Origin: Bradyrhizobium sp. LHD-71
GTDB lineage: Bacteria; Pseudomonadota; Alphaproteobacteria; Rhizobiales; Xanthobacteraceae
Assembly (NCBI RefSeq): GCF_031157255.1
Contig: NZ_JAVIFX010000029.1
Span: 49,117 to 113,116 of the forward strand
DNA length: 64,000 nt
Reading direction: 5' to 3'
Program-made: the position numbers and the translations under genes
Shown here: positions 17,707-26,228 of the stretch, piece after piece
How positions within the stretch are numbered: position 1 is the stretch's first letter
Layout: each line of letters begins with the position of its first letter
Notes under the pieces: model-generated
What the model saw: only the letters and a program-made list of their open reading frames with translations
The model's database searches: none
Told to the model about the DNA's origin: nothing

Positions 17707-18303
17707 CTAGCCGGTGGGTGAATCACTGTAGGCGGTCTTCCAACCCCACATGCCGCTGCCGTAACCGCGCTTCATCACACGCTCCTTGTAGATCTCGGCG
17801 ATGATCGCGCCGTCGCCGGCGAGCAAGGACTTGGTGGAGCACATTTCCGCGCAGATCGGCAGCTTGCCTTCGGCCAGACGGTTCTGGCCATATTTGGCGT
17901 ACTCGGCCGGCGTGGAATCTGCTTCCGGACCACCCGCACAGTACGTGCACTTGTCCATCTTGCCACGCGAACCGAAGTTGCCGACCTTCGGGTACTGCGG
18001 CGCGCCGAACGGACAAGCGTAGAAGCAGTAGCCGCAGCCGATGCACAGATCCTTCGAGTGCAGCACGACACCGTCTGCCGTGGTGTAGAAGCACGACACC
18101 GGACAGACCGCCGCGCACGGCGCATCGGTACAGTGCATGCAGGCCATCGACACCGAGCGTTCGCCCGGTTTTCCGTCATTGATGGTAACGACACGGCGGC
18201 GGTTGATACCCCACGGCACGTCGTGCTCGTTCTTGCAGGCCGTGACGCAGGCGTTGCATTCGATGCAACGGTCGGCATCACACAGGAATTTGACGCGGGC
18301 CAT
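17707..18303 (-). CDS. Formate dehydrogenase beta subunit (4Fe-4S ferredoxin type)
   Basis: 198 aa iron-sulfur subunit carrying electrons from FdhA to the cytochrome. Four ferredoxin cysteine clusters are visible: CIECNACVTAC at 13-23, CMHCTDAPCAAVC, CIGCGYCFYAC and the split CTYC motif. Shorter than E. coli FdnH and lacking its C-terminal transmembrane helix, as is common for this type. It begins 15 bases after the fdhA stop on the same strand. Confidence 0.92.
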   Translation of the reverse strand: MARVKFLCDADRCIECNACVTACKNEHDVPWGINRRRVVTINDGKPGERSVSMACMHCTDAPCAAVCPVSCFYTTADGVVLHSKDLCIGCGYCFYACPFGAPQYPKVGNFGSRGKMDKCTYCAGGPEADSTPAEYAKYGQNRLAEGKLPICAEMCSTKSLLAGDGAIIAEIYKERVMKRGYGSGMWGWKTAYSDSPTG

Positions 18304-18318
18304 TGTCTGATCTCCTCA

Positions 18319-21285
18319 TCACGCCGTTGCGATCTGGCAAAGCGTGACCTTGCCTTCGTGCATGCCGGTCACCGGGTCGTAGCCATAGGACGTGATCGTG
18401 TTGACGCTTTCGCCGAGCACGATCGGATCATTGCCCTTCGGGTACTTGCTGCGCTGATCGACACCCTGGAACCAGCCGGAGAAGTGGAACGGCATGAACG
18501 CGACGCCCTTGCCGACCCGTTCGGTGACGAGAGCCTTGACCCGCGTCTTCGAACCGTTTTCCGGCCCCGTGACCCACACCCAGCCGCCGTCCCTTATGCC
18601 GCGCTCGGCGGCGTCGGCCGGATTGATCTCGACGAACATGTCCTGCTGCAACTCGGCGAGCCACCGGTTGGAGCGCGTCTCCTCGCCGCCACCCTCATAT
18701 TCGACCAGACGGCCGGAGGTGAGGATGATCGGAAACTGCTTGGCGAGCCCCTTCTCCACTGCCGCCTTCTGAATCGAGAAGCCGATATTGGGCATCCGGA
18801 ATTCGCGCGCGTCCGGCCGCGTCGGATACTTGGCAACGAGATCGGGTCGGGCCGTGTAGATCGGTTCGCGATGCACCGGCACCGGATCGGGCAGATTCCA
18901 GGCGACCGCACGTGCCTTGCCGTTGCCGTAAGCCATCACGCCATGTTCGAGCGTCACGCGGATGATGCCACCCGACAGGTCGACGGCCCAGCCGACGGCG
19001 TCCGGGTTGTTGCCGCCGATCCGGTTGATCGTGGCAAGCTCCGCTTCGGTGAGATCCTTGTCCCAGCCAAGCTTCTTCAGCACGCCGTAGGTGAACTCGG
19101 GATAGCCATCGGTGATCTCCGAGCCGACGCTGTAGGAGCCTTCCGACAGCAGGTTCACAGGCTTCACCGATCCGTCCGGCTGCTTCTCTTCGTAAACGAC
19201 GCCGAAGCGGGCGCGGAATGTGCCGCCGCCGTCCTTCACGTGCAGGTTGGTGTTGTAGAGCGTGTGCGTGCCCGGATGCCTGATCTGTGGCGTGCCCCAG
19301 CATGGCCACGGCAGGCCGTAATAATCGCCGCCGATCTCGGGCTCGTCCGCCTTGGCGCGCAGCGTCACCAGGTCGAACTTGTCCTGGTACTTCATATGCG
19401 CCTTCAGCCGCTCGGGCGACTGACCGGAATAGCCGGTCGAGAAGCCGCCGCGGTTGATCTCACGCAGCAGGTCCTCGGGCTCCGGCCGCTTGTTCTCGAC
19501 CTTGATGTTCTTGAACATCTGGTCCGCAAAGCCGAGCTTCTCCGACAGACGGTAGATGATCTCGTAATCGTCCTTCGATTCGAAGATCGGTTTGACGATC
19601 TGCTCGCCCCATTGCAGCGAGCGGTTTGAAGCGGTGCGCGATCCTGAGGTCTCGAACTGGGTGCAGGCCGGCAGCAGATAGGTGCCGTTCCTGCGGTTCG
19701 AAATCGCAGCGAACGTGGTCGGGTGCGGATCTGCGACCACGAGCAGCTCGAGCGCCTCGAGCCCCTTCACCATCTCCGTCATGCGGGGAATGGTGTTGCC
19801 GCCATGCCCCATCACGACCACGCCTTTCACGAGGTCGCGTTGATCGACGTCGTCGGGCTTGGCGAGTGTCGCGTCGAACCAGCGGGTCCAGGGAATACCC
19901 GGCAATTCCATGTTCTGCTTGCGGGTGCGCGCAGGTCGTCCGGCCTTGGCCGGCACTTCATCAAAGCGCGACTGCAGGAAGTCGTAGCTCACCTCCCAGA
20001 CGCGCGCCCAGTGTCGCCAGGCGCCTTCGACGAGGCCGTAGTAGAGGGGCAGCGAGGTGATATCGAGGCCGATATCGGTCGCGCCCTGCACGTTGCAGTG
20101 GCCGCGGAAAATGTTGGCGCCGGACCCGTATGAGCCGACATTGCCGGTCGCCAGCAGCAGGTCGCAATAGGCGCGGACGTTGGCAGTGCCGATCGTGTGC
20201 TGCGTGCCGCCCATGCACCAGACGAACGCTGCCGGCTTCTGCTTGGCGAAGGTCTCGGCGACCTTCTTGAGCTGCTCTCCGGGAATGCCGGTAACGCGCT
20301 CGACTTCGTCCGGGGTCCACTTGGCGACCTCGGCGCGGATCTGATCCATGCCGTACACGCGCTGGGCGATGAATTGCTTGTCTTCCCAGCCGTTGGCGAA
20401 GATGTGATGCAGCATGCCCCAGATCACGGCGATGTCGGTGCCGCCGCGGAAGCGCACATACTCGGTCGCGTGCGCGGCCGTCCGCGTGAAGCGCGGATCG
20501 AGCACGAACACGGTCGCGCGGTTGAGCTCCTTGCCGGTCAGGATGTGCTGCAGCGACACCGGGTGGGCTTCAGCGGCGTTCGACCCCATGAAGATGACGG
20601 TCTTCGAGTTGCGCATGTCGTTGTAGGAGTTCGTCATCGCGCCATAGCCCCAGGTGTTCGCGACACCTGCGACGGTGGTGGAATGACAGATGCGCGCCTG
20701 GTGGTCGATCGAGTTGGTTCCCCAGAAGGCCGCGAACTTGCGCAGCAGATAGCCGCCTTCGTTGGAGAACTTCGCCGAGCCAAGCAGGTAGACCGAGTCC
20801 GCGCCGGACTTCGCGCGAATCTCGAGCATCTTGTCGCCGATCTCGTTGATCGCCTGATCCCACGAGAGCCGCTGCCACTCGCCGTTGACGAGCTTCATCG
20901 GATATTTCAGGCGCCGGTCGCCATGCACCAGCTCGCGCACCGACGCGCCCTTGGCGCAGTGCGAACCGCGATTGATCGGGCTGTTCCAGCCGGGCTCCTG
21001 GCCGACCCAGACGCCATTCTGCACTTCGCCGATCACAGTGCAGCCGACTGAGCAGTGCGTGCAGACGTTCTTTCTGATCTCCGTCGGCGCGCCGATGATC
21101 TGCGGCCCGGCTTCCGCCTTGCGCACACTACCAGGCGGCAGCAGGCCGAGCGCTGCAGTGCCGCCGGCGGCAAGGCCGGAGCGGCGCAGAAACGTGCGGC
21201 GGTCAAGAACGCCTGATGCGAGGCCCGCGGCGACGCCCTGCAGACGCGCCCGGCCCGCCGATCCTTCCCTTCGCTTCATCAACAT
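18319..21285 (-). CDS. Formate dehydrogenase catalytic (alpha) subunit, Tat-exported, cysteine form
   Basis: 988 aa DMSO-reductase-family molybdo/tungsto enzyme that oxidises formate to CO2 in the periplasm. Tat signal DRRTFLRRSGLAAGG at about 28-42. The [4Fe-4S] ligands are Cys75, Cys78, Cys82 and Cys110 (C-x2-C-x3-C-x27-C). The metal ligand is Cys200 in ARICHSTTVAG, the place of selenocysteine in E. coli FdnG, followed by the conserved GYGAMTN. The C-terminal molydopterin-dinucleotide-binding domain ends the protein. The start at 21285 is chosen so that the Tat motif lies 28 residues in; an upstream ATG at 21435 would add 50 basic residues and overlap the small Tat protein gene. Whether Mo or W is bound cannot be told. 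Confidence 0.94.
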   Translation of the reverse strand: MLMKRREGSAGRARLQGVAAGLASGVLDRRTFLRRSGLAAGGTAALGLLPPGSVRKAEAGPQIIGAPTEIRKNVCTHCSVGCTVIGEVQNGVWVGQEPGWNSPINRGSHCAKGASVRELVHGDRRLKYPMKLVNGEWQRLSWDQAINEIGDKMLEIRAKSGADSVYLLGSAKFSNEGGYLLRKFAAFWGTNSIDHQARICHSTTVAGVANTWGYGAMTNSYNDMRNSKTVIFMGSNAAEAHPVSLQHILTGKELNRATVFVLDPRFTRTAAHATEYVRFRGGTDIAVIWGMLHHIFANGWEDKQFIAQRVYGMDQIRAEVAKWTPDEVERVTGIPGEQLKKVAETFAKQKPAAFVWCMGGTQHTIGTANVRAYCDLLLATGNVGSYGSGANIFRGHCNVQGATDIGLDITSLPLYYGLVEGAWRHWARVWEVSYDFLQSRFDEVPAKAGRPARTRKQNMELPGIPWTRWFDATLAKPDDVDQRDLVKGVVVMGHGGNTIPRMTEMVKGLEALELLVVADPHPTTFAAISNRRNGTYLLPACTQFETSGSRTASNRSLQWGEQIVKPIFESKDDYEIIYRLSEKLGFADQMFKNIKVENKRPEPEDLLREINRGGFSTGYSGQSPERLKAHMKYQDKFDLVTLRAKADEPEIGGDYYGLPWPCWGTPQIRHPGTHTLYNTNLHVKDGGGTFRARFGVVYEEKQPDGSVKPVNLLSEGSYSVGSEITDGYPEFTYGVLKKLGWDKDLTEAELATINRIGGNNPDAVGWAVDLSGGIIRVTLEHGVMAYGNGKARAVAWNLPDPVPVHREPIYTARPDLVAKYPTRPDAREFRMPNIGFSIQKAAVEKGLAKQFPIILTSGRLVEYEGGGEETRSNRWLAELQQDMFVEINPADAAERGIRDGGWVWVTGPENGSKTRVKALVTERVGKGVAFMPFHFSGWFQGVDQRSKYPKGNDPIVLGESVNTITSYGYDPVTGMHEGKVTLCQIATA

Positions 21286-21298
21286 GGGCGTGCATCCA

Positions 21299-21517
21299 TC
21301 AGTAGCGGTTGACGCGATAGAATGTCTTGACTTCTTCGGTCTCGCGGTAGCGCGCCTTCGTTTTCTCGGCGCCCGTTTCACTGTCGGCCTTTGCTGCGAG
21401 CGGTACCGCGGCGGCGGCAGCGGCCGAGCCGCCAAGCAGGAAGAAGCCGCGCCGGTTGAGGCGCGCGCGGTCCGACGCCTTGGCGTCAGAAGCTTTGCTG
21501 CCGGTTTGCTTGCTCAT
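21299..21517 (-). CDS. Small Tat-signal protein of the FDH operon
   Basis: 72 aa. A twin-arginine signal (LNRRGFFLLGG at about 21-31) is followed by a short Ala-rich h-region and a polar tail ending KTFYRVNRY. Such 60-75-aa proteins regularly precede the fdhA gene in alpha- and betaproteobacterial FDH loci; they may escort or form part of the exported complex, but no role is established. GGGAGGACATC upstream supports the start. Thirteen bases separate it from fdhA. Confidence 0.8.
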   Translation of the reverse strand: MSKQTGSKASDAKASDRARLNRRGFFLLGGSAAAAAAVPLAAKADSETGAEKTKARYRETEEVKTFYRVNRY

Positions 21518-21557
21518 CGCGATGTCCTCCCGTCGAATCTGTTCGCGCCCGCGTCCG

Positions 21558-22352
21558 TCAGGACAGCGCGAACGCCTCCGATTCCAACTCCATGAAGATG
21601 CGGCCGACACGGCCGACCGGGCGGTAGAACGCCGCCGACTTCGACTGCTCGAGGTCGGCGAACATCCGCGCCGCCCAGGGCCGCAGATGACGTTCGAAGA
21701 ATTTTGCCTGTTCGGCGAAGTCGGCCTCGAACAGGCCGCCGGCGAGGCCGGACATCACTTCGCACAGGATTGCAATGTGATCCTCCGGCTCGCCGACCGC
21801 GTCAGCGCGCGCGATGCCAAGCCGGTCGAGGTCCTCGCGCACACGCGCCAGTGGCCGCTCATGCAGAAAGCCGGTCAGATAATACGAGGCGTAGGGCAGC
21901 ACTTCGCCGCGACCGACACCGACGAAGAGGTTGAAGAACTCGTTGCTGATCGCGTCATCGCCCACAGAGGCCGCCGCCGTCGCCAATTCGATGTGCGCCA
22001 TGCCGAACTCGGATGCGTCGCCCTTCAACGTCGCAATGCGCGAAAGTGTGTCGGCGTCGGGTGCCTTGCCGAGCAGCAGCGCGAGCAATCCGTATTCGGC
22101 GGCGCGCTGCTGGTCGATCTCGTCGATATCGTCTGATTGTCCGGTCATCGGCACGGCATCGTTCGCATTGCCGTAGATATCGGGACGAAGGATGAAGCGG
22201 GAAACATTGGTCAGCGCTTCGACTGCAAGCACGCGCTCGGCTGGAATTCGCGACCAGTTGGACACAGAGGGCTGGGCTATGCCGATCGCGCGCGCAAGAG
22301 ACGCTACGCCGCCGGCAGCCTGGATGGCCTGCTCTAGTCCAATGTCCCGCAT
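21558..22352 (-). CDS. TorD-like chaperone with N-terminal Cro/YdaS-type HTH domain
   Basis: 264 aa in two parts. Residues 1-60 form a helix-turn-helix domain of the YdaS/Cro kind (LEQAIQAAGGVASLARAIGI, then QPSVSNW recognition helix). Residues about 80-264 form an all-helical TorD/DmsD-type chaperone (EYGLLALLLG, FFNLFVGVGRGEVLPYASYYLTGFLHERPL, EDHIAILCEVM, FFERHLRPWA). TorD-like proteins bind the Tat signal of molybdoenzymes and delay export until the cofactor is inserted. As first gene before the FDH structural genes it is the obvious FdhA chaperone. The fused HTH suggests it could also sense unfilled FdhA and control transcription (inference). Confidence 0.83.
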   Translation of the reverse strand: MRDIGLEQAIQAAGGVASLARAIGIAQPSVSNWSRIPAERVLAVEALTNVSRFILRPDIYGNANDAVPMTGQSDDIDEIDQQRAAEYGLLALLLGKAPDADTLSRIATLKGDASEFGMAHIELATAAASVGDDAISNEFFNLFVGVGRGEVLPYASYYLTGFLHERPLARVREDLDRLGIARADAVGEPEDHIAILCEVMSGLAGGLFEADFAEQAKFFERHLRPWAARMFADLEQSKSAAFYRPVGRVGRIFMELESEAFALS

Positions 22353-22484
22353 CGTCTAGGCCATATCCCCGCAAACGCGCCCTTGAGCTGGACCAACTTC
22401 GTTCAGAACCGAACTAAGCGTCTGTTATCCGAACCCTTTCCCGACAGTTTAGAACTGGTCTATTTCCAAAAGCTAGTAGCCATA

Positions 22485-22519
22485 GGTCTTAGCTATGGCG
22501 CCACAAGGTCTTAGCGATG
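22485..22519. promoter_or_regulatory. Direct repeat upstream of the HTH-TorD/FDH operon
   Basis: GGTCTTAGCTATG at 22485-22497 recurs as GGTCTTAGCGATG at 22507-22519, an offset of 22 bases (two helical turns). CCATAG/CTATGG (22480-22485 and 22493-22498) also gives a small hairpin over the first copy. It lies in the 173-base gap ahead of the HTH-TorD gene, a natural place for an activator or repressor site. The gap contains nothing else recognisable. Confidence 0.35.
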
Positions 22520-22525
22520 TGCTCG

Positions 22526-23191
22526 TTACTTCGGCCGCGCGCTGCCGTGCCGGCGCGAATTTTGTTGCGATGCAAAAGAGCCCAGCGCATCTTGCGGGCG
22601 ATCTGATTCGTCGTCCGCCGCCGTACCTCTGCGATCGGCGTCCTCGCCCGTGTCGGACAATCTAACCGATGGCGCCTGTGCGTCAGGCGCCGGCACATAC
22701 CCGGCGGCCTCCTCCGAAGCAACCTCTCCTGAGCCCGCGTCTCCTTCCGCGTCCACAGCCTTTTGCACTGCCGGCGCGGATGCGTCCCCCATGCCCATGA
22801 CCTGCGACACCATGCGCGCGATATCGGTGCCCGGCGCGAGTTCGCCGGCGCCCGGCACCCCGCCTGGGGTGTTCCAGTCATAGGCGTAGTCGAGCGCGGG
22901 ATTGACGTAGTTGCGGATTGCGGGATCAAGCGCCCAGGATTTTCGCAGCGCCGCATTGCGAATACTGTCGGGAACGCCCTTGCGGAAGAACACCGACATG
23001 TCGGTGTCAGCCGTCAGGTCCTCGAGCTTTGGCAGGCTTGCAAGATCAAACGGCGGTTCGGCGTCGCCTGGAGGCGCCGCTTCCGCCTCTTGCGCTGCCG
23101 CATCGCGCTTTTCTACGTCGACGTCCAGCTTGCCGGCATCGCGCTTGCGCTGCGACCAGCGTGCGAGAAAGCCTTTCTCGTCCTCGCTCAT
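22526..23191 (-). CDS. DUF3306 domain-containing protein
   Basis: 221 aa, cytoplasmic, no signal. The N-terminal half matches the DUF3306 pattern: FLARWSQRKRDA at the start, then DMSVFFRKGVPDSIRNAALRKSWALDPAIRNYVNPALDYAYDWN. The C-terminal 110 residues are low-complexity, acidic and Ala-rich. DUF3306 and DUF3305 genes are commonly neighbours in FDH loci, but their function is unknown. Upstream gene on the same strand is DUF3305. Confidence 0.8.
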   Translation of the reverse strand: MSEDEKGFLARWSQRKRDAGKLDVDVEKRDAAAQEAEAAPPGDAEPPFDLASLPKLEDLTADTDMSVFFRKGVPDSIRNAALRKSWALDPAIRNYVNPALDYAYDWNTPGGVPGAGELAPGTDIARMVSQVMGMGDASAPAVQKAVDAEGDAGSGEVASEEAAGYVPAPDAQAPSVRLSDTGEDADRRGTAADDESDRPQDALGSFASQQNSRRHGSARPK

Positions 23192-23260
23192 CCGCCGCTC
23201 CCGTCATTCTGCTTCGGTTTGCGCATGATCTCGTCCCGGATACCTCCGTACTTTTCGGGC

Positions 23261-23749
23261 TCATGCGCGGTCCGGTCCACGCCGGCGATCCAGGTTGGCA
23301 CGATCGCGCTTGCGCTTCTGGAACACCCGCTCGACATGAAACGCGTCGACGAACGCGGCGATCCACGCCGCGATCTCCGGCGGCATTGGCACCGTACCGA
23401 TCACCTCGGTGCCGCTCTCGAACAGCGCTTCACCTTCCGTCGGATCGGCCGTGACCTTGGTCAGTTCAAGCTCTGCGCCGCCACCCTGCTGACGCAGGGC
23501 AACCCACACGCGCGGCTCACCGTCCATCAGGTTGTCGCGATAGTTGGCAGTCTCCGCGCTGAACAGGTCGATATTCGCCGACCCCGCATAGTACAGCGTC
23601 GTGCCGTCCTCGCTCGCCAATGTGCTCCACGGCGCAGTCTCCGGCACCTGCTCGAGCAGCATTACTGGCGCCCACACGTGGTCGACCCACGGATTGTCGA
23701 CTGCCCGGCGGCGCACCACAACTCCGACTTCGCGCGATGACTGAGTCAT
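23261..23749 (-). CDS. DUF3305 domain-containing protein
   Basis: 162 aa, cytoplasmic. Contains the DUF3305 core: VGVVVRRRAVDNPWVDHVWAP near the start, LYYAGSANIDLFSAETANYRDNL in the middle, and VPMPPEIAAWIAAFVDAFHVE near the end, with a very basic tail. Usually found beside DUF3306 at FDH loci. Role unknown. Gap of 69 bases to the DUF3306 gene. Confidence 0.82.
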   Translation of the reverse strand: MTQSSREVGVVVRRRAVDNPWVDHVWAPVMLLEQVPETAPWSTLASEDGTTLYYAGSANIDLFSAETANYRDNLMDGEPRVWVALRQQGGGAELELTKVTADPTEGEALFESGTEVIGTVPMPPEIAAWIAAFVDAFHVERVFQKRKRDRANLDRRRGPDRA

Positions 23750-23770
23750 GCTTTTAGCCCGTTGCCTTGA

Positions 23771-24787
23771 TCATGCCGCCTGCCCTGCGGCCAGCGGCAA
23801 GCCCGCGATCAGGTTCTGCGGCTTGAATCGCACAATCCTGTCCGCGTCCATGGCCAGAATAAGATAGACCGGCTTCTCACTAACCCGCGGATCCACAAGC
23901 GCGGCGTCGGCGATGCCGAGCCGCATCAAGGCGATGACCCGCTCGGCAGCGTCCGCGCTCAACCGCTCACCGTTCCACAACGCGTTGCCAATCCGCGTGC
24001 CCTCGCTGTCGAGACCGATGAACCAGCGCCAGTCACGGTCCTCGATCGAGGCGACGATCTCGACCGTCGTGGTCACGCCCGTCAGGTGGGAAATCCACCG
24101 CTCGATCGCACGACACAGTCCCGCGCGAGCATTCGGATTGCTGCCGAGATTCATCGCCATTGCGTGCGCATCCGAGCGCGACCAGTAGGTCCAGGCGTTC
24201 TCGTCGTCCATCACGTCCATTTCGCCGAACGCCTGCGGCTGCAACATCGCGGATAGCGGCGAGGCATGCAGATCGTGCCGGGCGTGCTCCTGACTCTCTA
24301 CCGTCTCTGCGTCGGCGAGCAACAGCGCGCCTTCGTGCATCGCTGCCTTCTGGCTGCGATAGAACAGCTCGGCAGCGCGCAGCACGTATGGGTCCTCACA
24401 GCCCTCGAGCGCATTGCGCAGAATCAAGTGGGCAAGCTGCGACAGAAAGATCGGCGGCAGGTCGGAGGCCCCCTTGCGCGCAAGCGCCACATACAGCGCT
24501 TCCAGTGACGGCGCCGCAACGAGCCGATCGCGAAACGCGACCATGAAGGTCCAGTTCTCGCGCGCATCCGGATCGGCAAGCGCTGCGATCTCGGACCGGG
24601 CGACGGGACGGAACGGATCGGCCATCAGACTTGCGTGCAGAGTCCGCTCGGCCTCGCAGGCATCATCCGGCGGCATCAATTCGGGCCGCGCCAGATAAGC
24701 CATGACGAGTTCCGGCGTGACGATGAGACCGCCGTGGTCGGCGCGTCGCGTCAGGTGATGGCCGGATGCAACCCAGAATTCTCTCAT
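23771..24787 (-). CDS. DUF6352 family protein
   Basis: 338 aa, mostly helical, no signal or membrane helix. It opens MREFWVASGHHL and contains the segments VTPELVMAYLARPEL, ALADPDARENWTFMVAFRDRL and LFYRSQKAAMHEGALLLADAE, which I associate with DUF6352. The C-terminal third looks like a separate alpha/beta domain. Overlaps the DUF6505 stop by ATGA, so the two are coupled. Part of the FDH-accessory run; no biochemical role known to me. Confidence 0.72.
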   Translation of the reverse strand: MREFWVASGHHLTRRADHGGLIVTPELVMAYLARPELMPPDDACEAERTLHASLMADPFRPVARSEIAALADPDARENWTFMVAFRDRLVAAPSLEALYVALARKGASDLPPIFLSQLAHLILRNALEGCEDPYVLRAAELFYRSQKAAMHEGALLLADAETVESQEHARHDLHASPLSAMLQPQAFGEMDVMDDENAWTYWSRSDAHAMAMNLGSNPNARAGLCRAIERWISHLTGVTTTVEIVASIEDRDWRWFIGLDSEGTRIGNALWNGERLSADAAERVIALMRLGIADAALVDPRVSEKPVYLILAMDADRIVRFKPQNLIAGLPLAAGQAA

Positions 24788-25344
24788 TTGCGGTCCGCCT
24801 CGATCAGTCCGCGCAGATCCACTTGCTCGACCTCGTCTTCGACACCCTCGACCTCATGGAATGTGAATGCCCGCGCATGCGCATGCAGTCCGTCGCCGCC
24901 CGCCACCATTTCGCGCGGCCGCAAAGTGCGGAAACGTTCGCGGATCCCCCCGTCTTCCACCGCGCGTTGAACTGCGAGCAATGTCTGCGGCGCATGATCG
25001 CAAAGCGACGCGGCGAACGCGACCTCCGCTTCCGCGGCAGCTCGCGCGGCGTCCGCATCGGGCGCGCCGAATCTCGCCAGCAGTTGCGCCGCCAGCCGCG
25101 CAACCGCCGCATCCTTTTCCGCCTCCGTAGCCTCGGTAACGATTGCGAGCGTCGACCAGCCGAGGCTTTCGATTCCGAGAAATCCCGAACGCAAAGCGAC
25201 GCGCTGCTTCTGCTCAAGTGCCGCCGGATCGCAGTCGAAGAACACGAACGCACCCGAGACCGCCCATTCTCCAGGCTCGGCTGCGCGCTCGAACACGAAC
25301 GTGTCGGAAGGATCGAGCCTGATCGTGCGCGGCAGTTTCAGCAT
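24784..25344 (-). CDS. DUF6505 family protein
   Basis: 186 aa, cytoplasmic. Begins MLKLPRTIRLDPSDTFVFE, includes GEWAVSGAFVFFDCD and a long Ala-rich helical middle, and ends with the acidic stretch EVEGVEDEVEQVDLRGLIEADRK. I recognise it as a DUF6505-type protein from its position between a ligase-like gene and DUF6352; the family name is less certain than the reading frame. Its start overlaps the end of the ligase-like gene (25338-25344) and its stop overlaps the next start. Confidence 0.68.
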   Translation of the reverse strand: MLKLPRTIRLDPSDTFVFERAAEPGEWAVSGAFVFFDCDPAALEQKQRVALRSGFLGIESLGWSTLAIVTEATEAEKDAAVARLAAQLLARFGAPDADAARAAAEAEVAFAASLCDHAPQTLLAVQRAVEDGGIRERFRTLRPREMVAGGDGLHAHARAFTFHEVEGVEDEVEQVDLRGLIEADRK

Positions 25345-26108
25345 GGCCGTTCTAATCCCAACCTCGGGCCACGGTGCTCGCGATCGTACCACGCGACTTT
25401 CGCCAGCGCATCGACGAGCCCAACGCGTTGCGGCGCGCGGCTCGCCGGCAGGTTGAGCAGGAGATCGCCGTTCTCGTCGATGCCGCGCTGCTCCCCCGCC
25501 TTGCCCTTTGGCAGCCGCTGAAGATAGTCCCGCGCGACCGGCGCAAAGCCGCGCTCGCCCCAGCGGTCGAATCCGGTCATCAGGTGGCGCGCGAAGCTCT
25601 CGACGATGGCGTCGGTCTCGATCATCTGGAAACCTTCACCGAGCAGCGACACGCCCGATGCCGACTGCACCTCATCGAGATGCGCCATGTCGGCGGCCCG
25701 CAGCATGGCGCCGAAGACGAGCCAGGCCGGCACGCCGGCTTCCGCGCAATCCGGCGGCCAACCAAGGCGGCCTCCGCCCAGCAGTCCGCCGTCGAAGATG
25801 ACGGTATCCGGCCACGAGAAGGTCACTTCGCGTTCGGGCGGACAATGCGCGGCAATGGCATCGCCAACCGCGTTCATTCCGGCAAACAGCGCGCGGCGCG
25901 CCGAGCGCAGCGGCTCCTCCGGTTCCAGCACCACGGCAAACTCGACGAGATCGTAGCGTCGCACCCAGACCAGTGTGCCGGCGCCTGACTGGGTCGCGAT
26001 CGTGCAGGCATGGGCGAAGGCGTCGCCGTGCTCGCGCAGTGCGACCAAAGTATAGCCCGGGGGCAGATCGAGCGACTGATCCGCGAATGCTGCGCGCGAA
26101 ATCATCAT
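25338..26108 (-). CDS. Biotin/lipoate-protein-ligase-like protein lacking lysines in its ligase domain
   Basis: 256 aa. Residues about 15-190 resemble the BPL/LplA fold: a GTLVWVRRYDLVEFAVVLEP segment in the place of the ligase GxGRxGR strand, and SWPDTVIFDGG in the place of KWPNDl. In true ligases a lysine in this motif and another shortly after are essential; here no lysine occurs anywhere in residues 1-200. It may therefore bind a cofactor or protein without ligating it, or act on another substrate. First gene of the minus-strand accessory operon, overlapping DUF6505 by seven bases and divergent from the 679-aa Fe-S protein. Confidence 0.74.
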   Translation of the reverse strand: MMISRAAFADQSLDLPPGYTLVALREHGDAFAHACTIATQSGAGTLVWVRRYDLVEFAVVLEPEEPLRSARRALFAGMNAVGDAIAAHCPPEREVTFSWPDTVIFDGGLLGGGRLGWPPDCAEAGVPAWLVFGAMLRAADMAHLDEVQSASGVSLLGEGFQMIETDAIVESFARHLMTGFDRWGERGFAPVARDYLQRLPKGKAGEQRGIDENGDLLLNLPASRAPQRVGLVDALAKVAWYDREHRGPRLGLERPC

Positions 26109-26228
26109 CTGAAGAAATTTTCCCTACGCCCTTTGTATTTGGGCGGTCTATGCTATCTGGGTCAAGATCGCGTCCGACAAACCGCGGGCTTCGCACGCGC
26201 GAGAAGAGGCGCGAAGGGAGATGCTGCG

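Noticed and set aside
20681..20700. Possible selenocysteine (in-frame TGA) in FdhA
   Set aside because: The metal-ligand codon is a normal Cys codon (Cys200) and the frame has no internal stop.
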